From: a virus
Length of the DNA stretch: 64,000 nucleotides
Virus record (IMG/VR): IMGVR_UViG_3300042434_002493
Location: 16,436 to 80,435 of that record
Strand: one strand, 5' to 3'
A model generated the notes under the pieces. The model saw only the letters and a list, made by a program, of their open reading frames with translations. It was not told the DNA's origin and made no database searches. Both the position numbers and the translations under genes were made by a program. How positions within the stretch are numbered: the stretch's first letter is position 1; every line of letters begins with the position of its first letter. This document shows positions 9,831 through 19,207 of the stretch, piece after piece.

Positions 9831-12800
9831 ATGGCCCAGCCCGCGCAGCTCAACATTTTCGGCGGTCAAGATCCCATCCGCAACGGCGGCGATCCTTCGC
9901 ACGGCGGGGCCCTTCACCAGGAGCGGCGCACCGACAGCCGAGGAAGGACCGAGACGAAGTGGGTCCGTGACCCCAACGACCGACGCACCGTGGACTTGGA
10001 GAAGCTGATCGCACTCAAGGAAATGGGCCGCCGGGTGGACCGGCCGACCCTGTTCCGGTGGGCAGCCGGCCGGGTGAAGCACGACCCGGACACCTGGACG
10101 GCCTACCGCAAGTCCACAGCCGAGGAGACCCGCCAGGAAGGCGAGCAAGAACTGCGTCGCCGGTACGCCTGGCATCAGACGTTCGGCGAGCACACGCCGT
10201 TTCACCCCGCAGCGATGAGCGATCACATCACCGGCAGCTTCGAGGCGGAGGCCGCGAAGGCCGTCACGTTCTACCTCGCCGTGATCTTCGCCGAGGGTGG
10301 CAAGGCCGGCCCCATCGCCAACCGGCCGGGCCTGGTATTCGACTACATGAGCCGCCGTTGGAAGCGGGTCGAGCCCCACGAGGAGGGCGTTCACCTCGAC
10401 GAAGAGGCCGGGCAGGCTCACGTCGTCCCTTGGAAGCCGAAGCGCGACAAGAATGAGACGATGAGCCAGGAGGACTGGCAGGGCTTCATCGACGACGCGA
10501 ACGAGCCACTCCACGAGCGGGCCGCGAAAATGAACGCCACACTGGCGCACTACAAGGCGGGGCACCTGGAGTTCAAGAACCCCAGGGGCGACGGCCACGC
10601 GGTCATCATCCCGGATGCGAGCGAGCCGGGCCGCTGGCGTTACTCCGAGTACGACAAGAGTGGTTTCTCATCGCACACGACTCACGACACCCCAATGCAG
10701 GCCGCCGCCGCCGCCGGGGAGGCCGGTTTCACCGAGCCGGCGCCCGGCAGCCTGGATCGGCTTTCGCAGACCGAGGAGTGGGATCGCGGGACTCGCTCCG
10801 CCAAGATCAACCAGCTTGGCGGAGAACTGAACTGGAAGGGGCACCACGAGGCCGACCTGGCGGTGCGCAATCACTACGCCCGCCACGGCTGGAGCGCCGA
10901 AGCCTACCAGCGCATCATGCAGCCCGACGTCCTGGCCGCCGTCCGCGCCGGCCAGGTGCATCCCGAACTGCTCAAGGCCATCGCCGATCACCGCGAGGGT
11001 TTCAAGGCCGCGCCGAAGCTAGACTTCGGCGAGACGGCCCCGTCCGGCGAGCGGTGGATTACCGTCCGCCCCAACGGACCCGACGCCAAGGGTGTCCCGG
11101 TCCTGGTGCAGGTCCACCCCCACAACCCGCGCCAGGGCCACATCATCGGCGGCGCCGGGGGCAAGATGAACCTGCGCCGGCTCAACCTCAAGACCCCGGA
11201 GGAGTACCGGGCCGCCGCCGCCGCGCGACGCAAGAACCGACGCAAGAGCGAGAGCACGCAGGTTGACACAGGCCAGAGGGCCGCGCTCGAAGAGGTCAAG
11301 GGCGAGCACCAACAGCGCCGCAGGGCCGCCGCCGCCCAGGTACTCCGCCACGCCGGGCATCACGAGCTGGCCGACAAGATCGCCGCCGGCCCGCTGGCAG
11401 GCCAGGAGAGCGAGCACAAGGAGGCCGTCGCCGACGGCTACCGCAAGGTTCGCGTGCTCATGGCCAACGCCCGCCGAACGCTCGCCCAGGACACCGACGC
11501 CCGCGAGGCCGCAGGTCTGGGGGAGCTTCCGGCGACGAGCGGAGACGGGGGAATCGGGGCGAGCGACATCGCCGGCAGGCAGGTCATGCAGGGGGGCCTC
11601 GACTACAAGCGCGACCGGGCCGCCCTGAGCGACCAACAGGCCGATCTCGCCCGCGCCCAGGCCCTTCGCTCGCGCCTGGACGCCGATCTGCAACACGGCG
11701 AGCCCATCGACGCGCTCACCACAGCGCAGCGGTACGCCCGCGCCGCGAACCTTACCCACCGCGACATCGAGGCCGCGGGCCCCGTCGAGATCGCCGCGTT
11801 CGCCCGGCTGGCCAGCCGGCGCCTGAAAGCGTTCCGGCGGCTCCAGGAGGCCGTCACCGAGGCCGGCGGGGACAACACCGCGCCCACCATGCCCGACGAG
11901 GCTCGCGAGGCGATGGACGACATGGCCGCGGTCGTCAGCGGCAGCGGGCAGGATGCCATCGACGCCATGACCGATCCCGCGCGGAACGAAACCGCGCGCA
12001 AGGGACTACAGGCCGCCGTGGACCACGGCCTCATGGACCCGCAGCGCGAGCGGGACATGACGGCCCGTATCGAGCAGGCGCGCCGACAGTCCGCCGGGGC
12101 TCCCGAGCTTTCGCAGCTCAACCAGGAGCACGTCGAGTCTCTCCCGGCCCGCGCCATCGCCATCGTGGCCAACGACGCCGCGCACGCGATCCGCCGCATG
12201 CGCACCGCGGCCCCCGAGGATCTGCGCAAGCTCGCCGAGCAGGTGGGCGAGGAGGTGCCGACCATCAAGGGCGCCGCCGATGCGCTCGGCGAAGAGGCCC
12301 TGATCTCCGGCGAAGCCACCGACGCACAGCGCCGCTCGTTCTTGCGCCAGGCGCTCGCGTCCGGCGTGCTCACCGGCGACGCCACACCGCCGAAGGCTGC
12401 CGCCGATCCGTCCCTCGAAGTGAACGACGGGGCAAAGGCCCGCGCGATCTTCGAGGCCGGGTTGAAGGTCAAGGGTCTCGACAAGGAGGCCCGGCGCCGC
12501 CGCAACGCCATCATGGCCGGAGACCTGGCGGGCGCCGCCTCGCAACAGTGGGAGGCCCCCCGCGGCGGAGCCAACGACCCGACGCAGCAGCTCGCCGACC
12601 ACCCTTCGACCGAGATGGTCGCCGCGGTGCAAGGCGAGGTCCGCACCCAGCGCGCCCGCGCGTTTCTGGGGCAGGTCAATCAGACCTACCAGGACATCGG
12701 CCAGATGCTCGACGAGGACCAGGACGCGGCGCACGCCGATCTGGGCCGCCACATGAGCCGGGGCAGCTTCGACGCGGTCAACCACCACGCTCAAGAGATC

Positions 12801-15800
12801 CTGCGCAGCGCGACCATCGACCGCAACGTCGTAGACCTCCTCGGTTCGGAGGGGGCCGCACAACTCCTCGCTTGGCAGATCCGTCAGACGCACCCGGAGC
12901 AGGCCGAGGCATTGACGCAGGCGGTCGGCGACTATCACCTGCGCCTCCAGGACACCCACATCCCCGAGGCGATGGACACCTCGCGCGACGCCTACGAGGC
13001 CGCCCACGAGGTTCACCAGGGCATGCAGGAGCAGGGCGACCTGCGCGAGTGGCAGGCGCTCAACCGCCAGCGCATCGAGCACCTCGACCAGTCGCGGCAA
13101 ACGCTGGGCCGGACCTTGGGTTACCTGGAAACGTCCGCGGCTTTGCACGCCGCGATGCTTTCGCCGGCAGCGCACCCGATCCGCGTCTCCGCCGGGCCGG
13201 TCGATGCGACGCAGCTCGCAGCCCACGCGCGCGCCGCCGGACTCGGAGACGACGACTTCCACATCGAGCACGACGGCAAGAACGGGTGGTTGACGGTGCA
13301 GCCGGCAGCGTTCGGCAAACTTGTCCGCCCGGTCGATGCCGAAGAGGTCCGCCTCGACCGTGACATGGAGGCCATCCGCACGGGCCAGCAGGACGACCCG
13401 ACGTGGCGCCCGGCCGGGTTTATGCAGCGCACCGACGTCCGCCCCGAGCAGCGTTTCAAGGGTGAGGTCCCGCAGAACGCGCAGCCCTTCGACTACGGAC
13501 TCGCCGAGCACGCGAACATGCACGAGGCGATGGGCACCTACATCGCCCAGCGCGTCCACGACGGGTGGCGGCCCGTGGACATCATGCGCGATCTCCAGAA
13601 CACCGGCGAGCACATGGGCGGCATCGCCGCGGGGGTCGGCGAGGCCGACCTCCAGAGCCCGCAGGTGCAGGCGTGGCAGGAGTTGCACCCCGAGCCGCCG
13701 AAGACCGTGGCAGCCCAGGACGACGGGCAGGCGCGAATGCCCTGGGACCCCGAGCCCGAGCCCGGACCCAACCCCGCCCACGCCAGTTGGGAGCAGGACC
13801 GGCGCGAGATCGCGGCCAAGGGCAAGCTTGCCGCGTTCCACGAGGCTTTGGCCGCCCACATGCCATCGAGAGCGCAGGACAAGAATCAGAGCCTCCAGCA
13901 GGCCGAGGAGCACGCCCCGCACTTCATGGAGCTGGCCAGGCAGCACGCCGAGCGGGTGGGCACAGCGGGGACGTTGCACCACCAGCAACTCGACCCGACG
14001 TTGGCGAATGACCTCGCCTTTCGGGTGCTGGGCCGGCACCCGGCCGCGGTGGGCGCGTGGAAGCCCGTCGAACAGTTGGGCCACCACGAGCGCGCCGCTT
14101 TGCGCGAGTCGTTCTACCGCTACTTCCACAGCCGACAGGGGGAGATGCCGCAGGAGCTTCACCCCGAGGCCGTCATGGCAAAGTGGGCGAGCAAGAACCC
14201 GGAGCCGGCCCGCGACAACACCGCGCAGGGCGATCTCCTCGGTTTCGGCAGTCTCCCCGGCATGGGGGGATTCGGCGCGCCGTCGCCGGAGGACATCGAA
14301 GCCGCCGAGGCCGAAGCTGGCCACGCGCACGAGCGATGGGAACAAGCCCTCGTTGAGCACGAGCGCGCCCAGGCGGGCATCGCCGATCCCAAGGCCGCGT
14401 TTCTCTCCCAGGCGAAAGAGCACGTCGAAAGCGTCGCCCGCCACCTGGCCAAGACGACGAAGACGCACAACGACGACGCCCACCCCGAGGTCGCCGCGGC
14501 CCGGGAACGACACAGGCACGCGCAGGACGTGGCCGCGTTGCGCGCCGAGCCCGACGCGGCCACGCCCGACGCGCTCCGCGCAGCGCACGGAGCCTACCGA
14601 TCCGCCACAGGTGCGGCTCAGAGCGCCGTCGTGCAGTTGGCGCGAGCCGAAGACGCGCGGAGCCGCTCCGCCGCGCAGGCGTTCGATGCCCGTCACCACG
14701 ACGCGAGCCCGGAGTGGAAGGCGTGGCGCAAGGAGCGCGACGAAGCCGAGCGCGCCGCACACCGGGCAGCCTCGCGCTACGACGCCCCCGACTGGAACAC
14801 CTACGTCGCCAGCCACGGCGGCGCGCCGCAGGCGTACCAGGCGCTTCAGGATTTCGTGCGCTCCCGGTTCGTGCAGGAGTTCCGCACGCTCTACCAGGAC
14901 CACGCCCAGAGCCCGCTCCAGATCGGCGTGCAGGCGGTGGCCGGCGCCGCAGGCCACCGCCTCGCCTTCGACCCAGACTGGCGCGACCGTGTGCGCCGCA
15001 CCGCCAACGCAGCCGGCGCGACCGCGCGCACACGCGCAGCCGGCGGGCGGTTCAGTTCGGACCCGTACAAGGAGGCGCGCGAGCGGTTCCAGGCCCAGGC
15101 CCGCGAGATGGCCAATCGACAGACCAGCAACGTGGGCGAGGTCAATCCCGATCCGCGGCGAGCGCCCGACCTGGACGAGCGATACACCCTCGGGCAGGCC
15201 GCCGAGGGCCAGCTCGCCAACATCGTCGGGCAGCACGCGAGCATCATCGACCCGAGGCAGACGTTCGAGGCTCGCTCCGCTGACTTTTCGGGGCCGGGCG
15301 CCAAGCGGCAGCGCGCGATCAAGGCGTGGAAGCGCAGCCGCAAGATCGGGATGTTCCTCGGGACGGGCCAGGGCAAGACGACCGTCGCGTTCGGCACCTT
15401 CGCCGACCTCAAAGGCGAGGGCCGGGTCCAGCGGGGCGTGTTCGCCGTGCCCAGCATCGTGCAGGGCCAGTTCGGAGGCGAGGCGTTGTCCTTTGTGGAC
15501 CCCGCCCACATGCGCTGGCACGCGAAGCCCGGCGAGGGCAAGGCCGAGCGCATGGCCGCCTACGCCGACCCGGAGAAGCACGTTGTCGTCGTGACGCACC
15601 AGGCGCTTCGCGACGACGTCACCGAGATGGTCGCGAAGCACCTCGGGATGAGCCGCGAGCAGGTCGCCGCACACATGACGGACGGCGAGGTGCAAGCCCA
15701 GGCGCCGGAGGTCCCCCACCTCGACAAGATGCGCGACCTGGCGAGGATCACGCCCGAGCAGATGCTCCGAGACAGCGACTACGACAAGGCGATGCGCAAC

Positions 15801-18326
15801 GCCTACGTCGGCGGCGCGAGCAGCCGCACTACGCCCGCCCAGGTGCCGAGCTACCCGGTGGGCACCTGGAAGGTGGACGACACCTTCCGCGGCTTGTACG
15901 GGTCCGACGTCGAGCACCTCCAGGAGTTCGACCCCGACGATCTTGTCGCGACGGAGAACAACGTCGCCACGAACGCAGAGGGCCGCGGCACCGACGCCGA
16001 CCGCTATGCCGAGTGGGCCCGCAGCGGAGAGCACGGGGAGCCGCCCCCGATCCGCGTCGTCCAGGCCGAGGACGGCAGCATGCGCATCACCGACGGACAC
16101 CGTCGCCACGCCGCGGCGAAGAAGAACGGCCAGAAGATCAAGGCGTGGGTCAGCTATGCAGCGCACACCGGGCGCCTCGACAGCAACGGCAAACCCATCG
16201 TGACCGGACTGACGCACGAGATGGCAATCCACCGAGCCCGAGAAGCCGGCGACCCCGCCGAGGCGTGGCATGCCCAGACGTTCCCGGACCTCGCGGAGAA
16301 GATGCAGACGGCCGACGTGCAGCCGGTCAAGGGGGCCGCCGCGCGCACCGTCCAGCCGTGGACAGAGGACGAGACCGACCAGCACGTCAGGGCAGCCCTC
16401 ACGGCCCACGAGGCCCACGGACTCCTCGACTACATGGCCGTGGACGAGGGGCACGTCGCCTTGAACCGAAAGGGCAAGCAGGACAGCCACCTCGCCCGCG
16501 TCATCGACAGCCTGGGCCGCTTGGCGAAGTACGCCGGCTACATGACCGGGACGCCCGTCAAGAACGACACCAGCGAGCTGTACGACCAGCTCCGCAAGGT
16601 CGCGCCCCACAAGTACGGCGACGGGGAGGGTAAGACCAGCCTCCAGGAGTTCACCCGGCGCTACGGGACCGATCCGACGACCGCCGGGCCCGCCCTGCGC
16701 ACAGAGATGCGGCGTCACGCCTTCATGGCCGAGGCGCCCATGCCCTTCGAGCCGAACTACCACACCGACAAGCTCGACCCCACCCCCGAGCAGTCGCGAG
16801 ACCTCGACGACGTGCATCGGTCATACGAGCGGGTGGCAGCCGCCCGCCGGGCCGGTACGCTCAACATCGAGGCCGCCCGCGCGCTCGCCCCGAGCGCCTT
16901 CGCCAGCGTCGCGCCGGGGGACGAAGAGGCCGCCCGCGCCGTGGCCGAGAAGGTCCACCGCAGCCCGGTGACGTTCCGCGAGGCCGCGCTCAACCGCCAC
17001 ATCAACATGCACGCCCAGGGCGCCAAGCTCGCCCACCTCGACCAGTTGATCGGAGGCTACCGCTCGCAGCCGCTCCCCAGGGGCGCCCGCGAGAGCGAGG
17101 CCGCCTACCAGGCACGCACCGCCGCGGGCGACACGCACCGCCGCGCCGGAGTCATCTTCGCCCACAACCACGAGGCCGTGGCCCAGATCGCCGAGCACCT
17201 CAAAGCCAAGGGGCACCGCGTCGAGACCATCACCGGCAAGGACACCGGGCAGCTCAAGACCAGGAAGCGCGAGGCGTTCGACAGGGGCGAGCACGACATC
17301 CTCATCCTCAGCGACGCCGGAGCCACCGGCGCGAACCTTCAGTCGCGGGCGAGTTGGATCATCAACCACGACACCCCGGCGACCTACCACACCTGGAAGC
17401 AACGCAACGCGCGCATCCTCCGCGTGGGGCAGCGCATGGACCGCCCCGACGTCCACACGCTCCAGGTAGACCACCCCTGGGAGCACGACGCCGCCGCGCG
17501 CATGGAGCGCAAGCGCAGCCTGCACGACCCCCTGTACGCCGAGGACGACGAGAGCCAGGACGAGGGCGGACTCGCCCACATCATCCGCCAACACCTGCAC
17601 GAGGCCGCTTCGCCGCTCACGCCGCAGTCCTACGGGCCGCCGGCCCGCGAGACGCCCACGTCGGCGCCCGCGCGTGCCGAGCCTCACACGTTCCACGGCA
17701 GCAAAGAACAGTGGGATGCGTTGCCCGTCGCCTACCACACGACCGTGGACGAGGCCGGCGTGCGCGCTCACGGGTTCAAGCCAGACGCCTTCGCCGAGCA
17801 AGGGTACGGCGGGGGGCGCCAGCCTGGCGCGGTGTGGGCACACCACGGGCCGGGAGCCGCAGAGAGAGCGCAGGCGATGGCCGACTACATGAACGACGTG
17901 CAGGACATCGCCAGGCACCCCGAGCCGATGAAGCACGCACGCGAGAAGTTGCAACAGCTCGCCGCGAGAACACCCGGCGCAACCCCGCGAGACATGGACA
18001 ACGCCACCTCGACGGGCGATTTTTTGATGAAGTACGGCGACAGCCACGCGTCCGAGTTCCCGCACCTGCAACCAAAGACAGACGCCCAACGCGCGGCCAT
18101 GTGGTACGGCCACGCGCGCGGCTCTGCAAACGGTGGGCGACTGGGGGGGCAGAATGCGCCCGTGACACCCGAGGCCGTGGATCGTGCAGCCGCGCGCACG
18201 TCGCGCGCGTCCGTCGTACAGATCCGCCACACCCCCATTGGAAGCCAGAAGGGCGTCGGGATCGAGCACAACAGCGACCGCGCTATCGAGCCCAATCACA
18301 TATTCCTGCGGCACGGGGGCGGGTAG
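9831..18326 (+). CDS. Giant SNF2-type helicase with ParB-like insert (polyvalent protein)
   Basis: A 2831-residue protein. It opens with QLNIFGG and the module-boundary motif (20-45), then a domain common in phage polyvalent proteins (WITVRPNG at 409, ending in GGAGGKMNLRRL). Residues about 460-1800 are mostly charged, Ala-rich and probably helical. The helicase has Walker A GTGQGKT (1844-1850), a DEGH Walker B at 2205-2208, LSDAGATGANLQ near 2493 and RNARILRVGQR near 2525. Between Walker A and DEGH sits a ParB-like domain (ITDGHRRHAAAKKNG from 2086). The C-terminus from about 2625 begins VAYHTTVDEAGVRAHGF, which resembles the start of an ADP-ribosyltransferase fold; that is tentative. It probably enters the cell with the DNA and acts on DNA there. 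Confidence 0.8.
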   Translation: MAQPAQLNIFGGQDPIRNGGDPSHGGALHQERRTDSRGRTETKWVRDPNDRRTVDLEKLIALKEMGRRVDRPTLFRWAAGRVKHDPDTWTAYRKSTAEETRQEGEQELRRRYAWHQTFGEHTPFHPAAMSDHITGSFEAEAAKAVTFYLAVIFAEGGKAGPIANRPGLVFDYMSRRWKRVEPHEEGVHLDEEAGQAHVVPWKPKRDKNETMSQEDWQGFIDDANEPLHERAAKMNATLAHYKAGHLEFKNPRGDGHAVIIPDASEPGRWRYSEYDKSGFSSHTTHDTPMQAAAAAGEAGFTEPAPGSLDRLSQTEEWDRGTRSAKINQLGGELNWKGHHEADLAVRNHYARHGWSAEAYQRIMQPDVLAAVRAGQVHPELLKAIADHREGFKAAPKLDFGETAPSGERWITVRPNGPDAKGVPVLVQVHPHNPRQGHIIGGAGGKMNLRRLNLKTPEEYRAAAAARRKNRRKSESTQVDTGQRAALEEVKGEHQQRRRAAAAQVLRHAGHHELADKIAAGPLAGQESEHKEAVADGYRKVRVLMANARRTLAQDTDAREAAGLGELPATSGDGGIGASDIAGRQVMQGGLDYKRDRAALSDQQADLARAQALRSRLDADLQHGEPIDALTTAQRYARAANLTHRDIEAAGPVEIAAFARLASRRLKAFRRLQEAVTEAGGDNTAPTMPDEAREAMDDMAAVVSGSGQDAIDAMTDPARNETARKGLQAAVDHGLMDPQRERDMTARIEQARRQSAGAPELSQLNQEHVESLPARAIAIVANDAAHAIRRMRTAAPEDLRKLAEQVGEEVPTIKGAADALGEEALISGEATDAQRRSFLRQALASGVLTGDATPPKAAADPSLEVNDGAKARAIFEAGLKVKGLDKEARRRRNAIMAGDLAGAASQQWEAPRGGANDPTQQLADHPSTEMVAAVQGEVRTQRARAFLGQVNQTYQDIGQMLDEDQDAAHADLGRHMSRGSFDAVNHHAQEILRSATIDRNVVDLLGSEGAAQLLAWQIRQTHPEQAEALTQAVGDYHLRLQDTHIPEAMDTSRDAYEAAHEVHQGMQEQGDLREWQALNRQRIEHLDQSRQTLGRTLGYLETSAALHAAMLSPAAHPIRVSAGPVDATQLAAHARAAGLGDDDFHIEHDGKNGWLTVQPAAFGKLVRPVDAEEVRLDRDMEAIRTGQQDDPTWRPAGFMQRTDVRPEQRFKGEVPQNAQPFDYGLAEHANMHEAMGTYIAQRVHDGWRPVDIMRDLQNTGEHMGGIAAGVGEADLQSPQVQAWQELHPEPPKTVAAQDDGQARMPWDPEPEPGPNPAHASWEQDRREIAAKGKLAAFHEALAAHMPSRAQDKNQSLQQAEEHAPHFMELARQHAERVGTAGTLHHQQLDPTLANDLAFRVLGRHPAAVGAWKPVEQLGHHERAALRESFYRYFHSRQGEMPQELHPEAVMAKWASKNPEPARDNTAQGDLLGFGSLPGMGGFGAPSPEDIEAAEAEAGHAHERWEQALVEHERAQAGIADPKAAFLSQAKEHVESVARHLAKTTKTHNDDAHPEVAAARERHRHAQDVAALRAEPDAATPDALRAAHGAYRSATGAAQSAVVQLARAEDARSRSAAQAFDARHHDASPEWKAWRKERDEAERAAHRAASRYDAPDWNTYVASHGGAPQAYQALQDFVRSRFVQEFRTLYQDHAQSPLQIGVQAVAGAAGHRLAFDPDWRDRVRRTANAAGATARTRAAGGRFSSDPYKEARERFQAQAREMANRQTSNVGEVNPDPRRAPDLDERYTLGQAAEGQLANIVGQHASIIDPRQTFEARSADFSGPGAKRQRAIKAWKRSRKIGMFLGTGQGKTTVAFGTFADLKGEGRVQRGVFAVPSIVQGQFGGEALSFVDPAHMRWHAKPGEGKAERMAAYADPEKHVVVVTHQALRDDVTEMVAKHLGMSREQVAAHMTDGEVQAQAPEVPHLDKMRDLARITPEQMLRDSDYDKAMRNAYVGGASSRTTPAQVPSYPVGTWKVDDTFRGLYGSDVEHLQEFDPDDLVATENNVATNAEGRGTDADRYAEWARSGEHGEPPPIRVVQAEDGSMRITDGHRRHAAAKKNGQKIKAWVSYAAHTGRLDSNGKPIVTGLTHEMAIHRAREAGDPAEAWHAQTFPDLAEKMQTADVQPVKGAAARTVQPWTEDETDQHVRAALTAHEAHGLLDYMAVDEGHVALNRKGKQDSHLARVIDSLGRLAKYAGYMTGTPVKNDTSELYDQLRKVAPHKYGDGEGKTSLQEFTRRYGTDPTTAGPALRTEMRRHAFMAEAPMPFEPNYHTDKLDPTPEQSRDLDDVHRSYERVAAARRAGTLNIEAARALAPSAFASVAPGDEEAARAVAEKVHRSPVTFREAALNRHINMHAQGAKLAHLDQLIGGYRSQPLPRGARESEAAYQARTAAGDTHRRAGVIFAHNHEAVAQIAEHLKAKGHRVETITGKDTGQLKTRKREAFDRGEHDILILSDAGATGANLQSRASWIINHDTPATYHTWKQRNARILRVGQRMDRPDVHTLQVDHPWEHDAAARMERKRSLHDPLYAEDDESQDEGGLAHIIRQHLHEAASPLTPQSYGPPARETPTSAPARAEPHTFHGSKEQWDALPVAYHTTVDEAGVRAHGFKPDAFAEQGYGGGRQPGAVWAHHGPGAAERAQAMADYMNDVQDIARHPEPMKHAREKLQQLAARTPGATPRDMDNATSTGDFLMKYGDSHASEFPHLQPKTDAQRAAMWYGHARGSANGGRLGGQNAPVTPEAVDRAAARTSRASVVQIRHTPIGSQKGVGIEHNSDRAIEPNHIFLRHGGG
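9888..9965 (+). repeat. Module-boundary motif, copy d
   Basis: Encodes residues 20-45 of the 2831-residue helicase (GDPSHGGALHQERRTD and on). This copy is in a different gene from copies a-c and sits at the extreme N-terminus, just after QLNIFGG. Confidence 0.8.
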
Positions 18327-18327
18327 G

Positions 18328-18621
18328 ATGGACCCGATGGACGCCGATCACACCCGCGAAGCGCGCGACCGCGTCGAGGCGAACCTCGCCCGCGTCGAGG
18401 CCGTGCGCCGCCGCGCCGTTCAACACGGCCACATTCACCGGGTCGGAGTCATCGGGCCGCGAATCGAGGCCCTGCGCGAGGAGCGTGCCGCGATGGAGCG
18501 CCAGATCGGGACCGACCCCCGACACTGGCACGAGGACGACGTGCGCGCGCTCCAGGCCATCGACCAGGAGTTGCGCGGGCTGATGCTGACCTACCACGCC
18601 GATCACACGAAGGGGACTTGA
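18328..18621 (+). CDS. Small charged helical hypothetical protein
   Basis: A 97-residue protein rich in Arg, Glu and Ala, predicted by eye to be mostly helical and possibly coiled-coil (REERAAMERQIG). No family is recognised. The first ATG (18328) follows the TAG stop of the giant helicase by one base. A second in-frame ATG at 18337 lies seven bases after TAGGAT and could be a leaderless start. The end overlaps the region of the next start. It may be a small head or injected-protein accessory. Confidence 0.65.
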   Translation: MDPMDADHTREARDRVEANLARVEAVRRRAVQHGHIHRVGVIGPRIEALREERAAMERQIGTDPRHWHEDDVRALQAIDQELRGLMLTYHADHTKGT

Positions 18622-18623
18622 GG

Positions 18624-18905
18624 ATGCCGATCTACGAGTACCGCTGTGCCGAGGGGCACACGCACGAGGCGATCCGCAGCGTCGCCCACCGCAACGAGCC
18701 GACCGAGTGCCCAACGTGCCACGGGCCGGCCGGGCGGGCCGGCGTGGAGCGGTGCTTCTTCGACCTCGTGGACAACGCCTTTCAGAGCTGCGGGTGGACG
18801 CGCCCCGGCATGAGCGGGGTGAACTACCAGAGCGGCAGGGCCCCCGATGGCATCCGCCGCCGAGAACTGCATCCCCTGGAGCGTGGCGCGGCGCGAGGGG
18901 ACTGA
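18624..18905 (+). CDS. FmdB-type zinc-ribbon protein
   Basis: A 93-residue protein starting MPIYEYRC, the hallmark opening of the FmdB family of regulatory zinc ribbons. Likely ligands are C8 and the CPTC pair at C29/C32, with GH after C8. I chose the ATG at 18624 because the family opening begins there; an in-frame TTG at 18618 is two codons upstream. FmdB-like ribbons are frequent in phages, but the function is usually unknown; a DNA or protein contact role is plausible. The stop overlaps the next start (TGATG). Confidence 0.75.
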   Translation: MPIYEYRCAEGHTHEAIRSVAHRNEPTECPTCHGPAGRAGVERCFFDLVDNAFQSCGWTRPGMSGVNYQSGRAPDGIRRRELHPLERGAARGD

Positions 18906-19123
18906 TGGACTTGACCTGCGGCGGATGCGGGTGGCGCTTGGGGGCCGTGGAGGCCGCCAAGGGCGACGAGCCCGCCGAGGGCTACAGCGTGGCCCGCACC
19001 CTGCACTTCCGGGCCGGCCAAGTGGTCGCCCGGTGCGGCAAGTGCAAGGCAGATACGCCCTTGCCGCTCCAGGTCCGCGTCATGTTCGGTCGCGGCGCGG
19101 CCGACGAGCCGCCCGCAGCCTGA
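18905..19123 (+). CDS. Small zinc-finger protein, Com-like
   Basis: A 72-residue protein with two CxxC knuckles, CGGC (C5, C8) and CGKC (C44, C47). The spacing and the sequence VARCGKCKA resemble the small zinc-finger translational activators of the Mu Com type. No mom-like gene is seen here, so the comparison is structural only. It is translationally coupled to the FmdB-like gene upstream. It ends the run of small genes before the capsid cluster. Confidence 0.65.
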   Translation: MDLTCGGCGWRLGAVEAAKGDEPAEGYSVARTLHFRAGQVVARCGKCKADTPLPLQVRVMFGRGAADEPPAA

Positions 19124-19132
19124 TCAGACCGC

Positions 19133-19162
19133 TTGCGCGCGGCCGAATGGCGCCGTTAGAGT
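19133..19162 (+). promoter_or_regulatory. Weak candidate promoter for the capsid cluster
   Basis: In the 84-base gap before the protease gene, TTGCGC (19133-19138) and TAGAGT (19157-19162) are 18 bases apart. Matches to consensus are partial (about 4 of 6 each). It is the only sizeable gap between the giant genes and the capsid genes, so a promoter here would make sense. Confidence 0.3.
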
Positions 19163-19207
19163 CGCACGCAAGCCCAATGGCGGATCGCCGGGCATCGAGG
19201 AGATTCG

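Noticed and set aside
12006-16817. Very long open frame on the minus strand opposite the giant helicase
   Set aside because: It is a mirror of a GC-rich coding strand: Val/Leu/Arg-rich with no motif, and the plus strand there carries clear helicase and ParB motifs.
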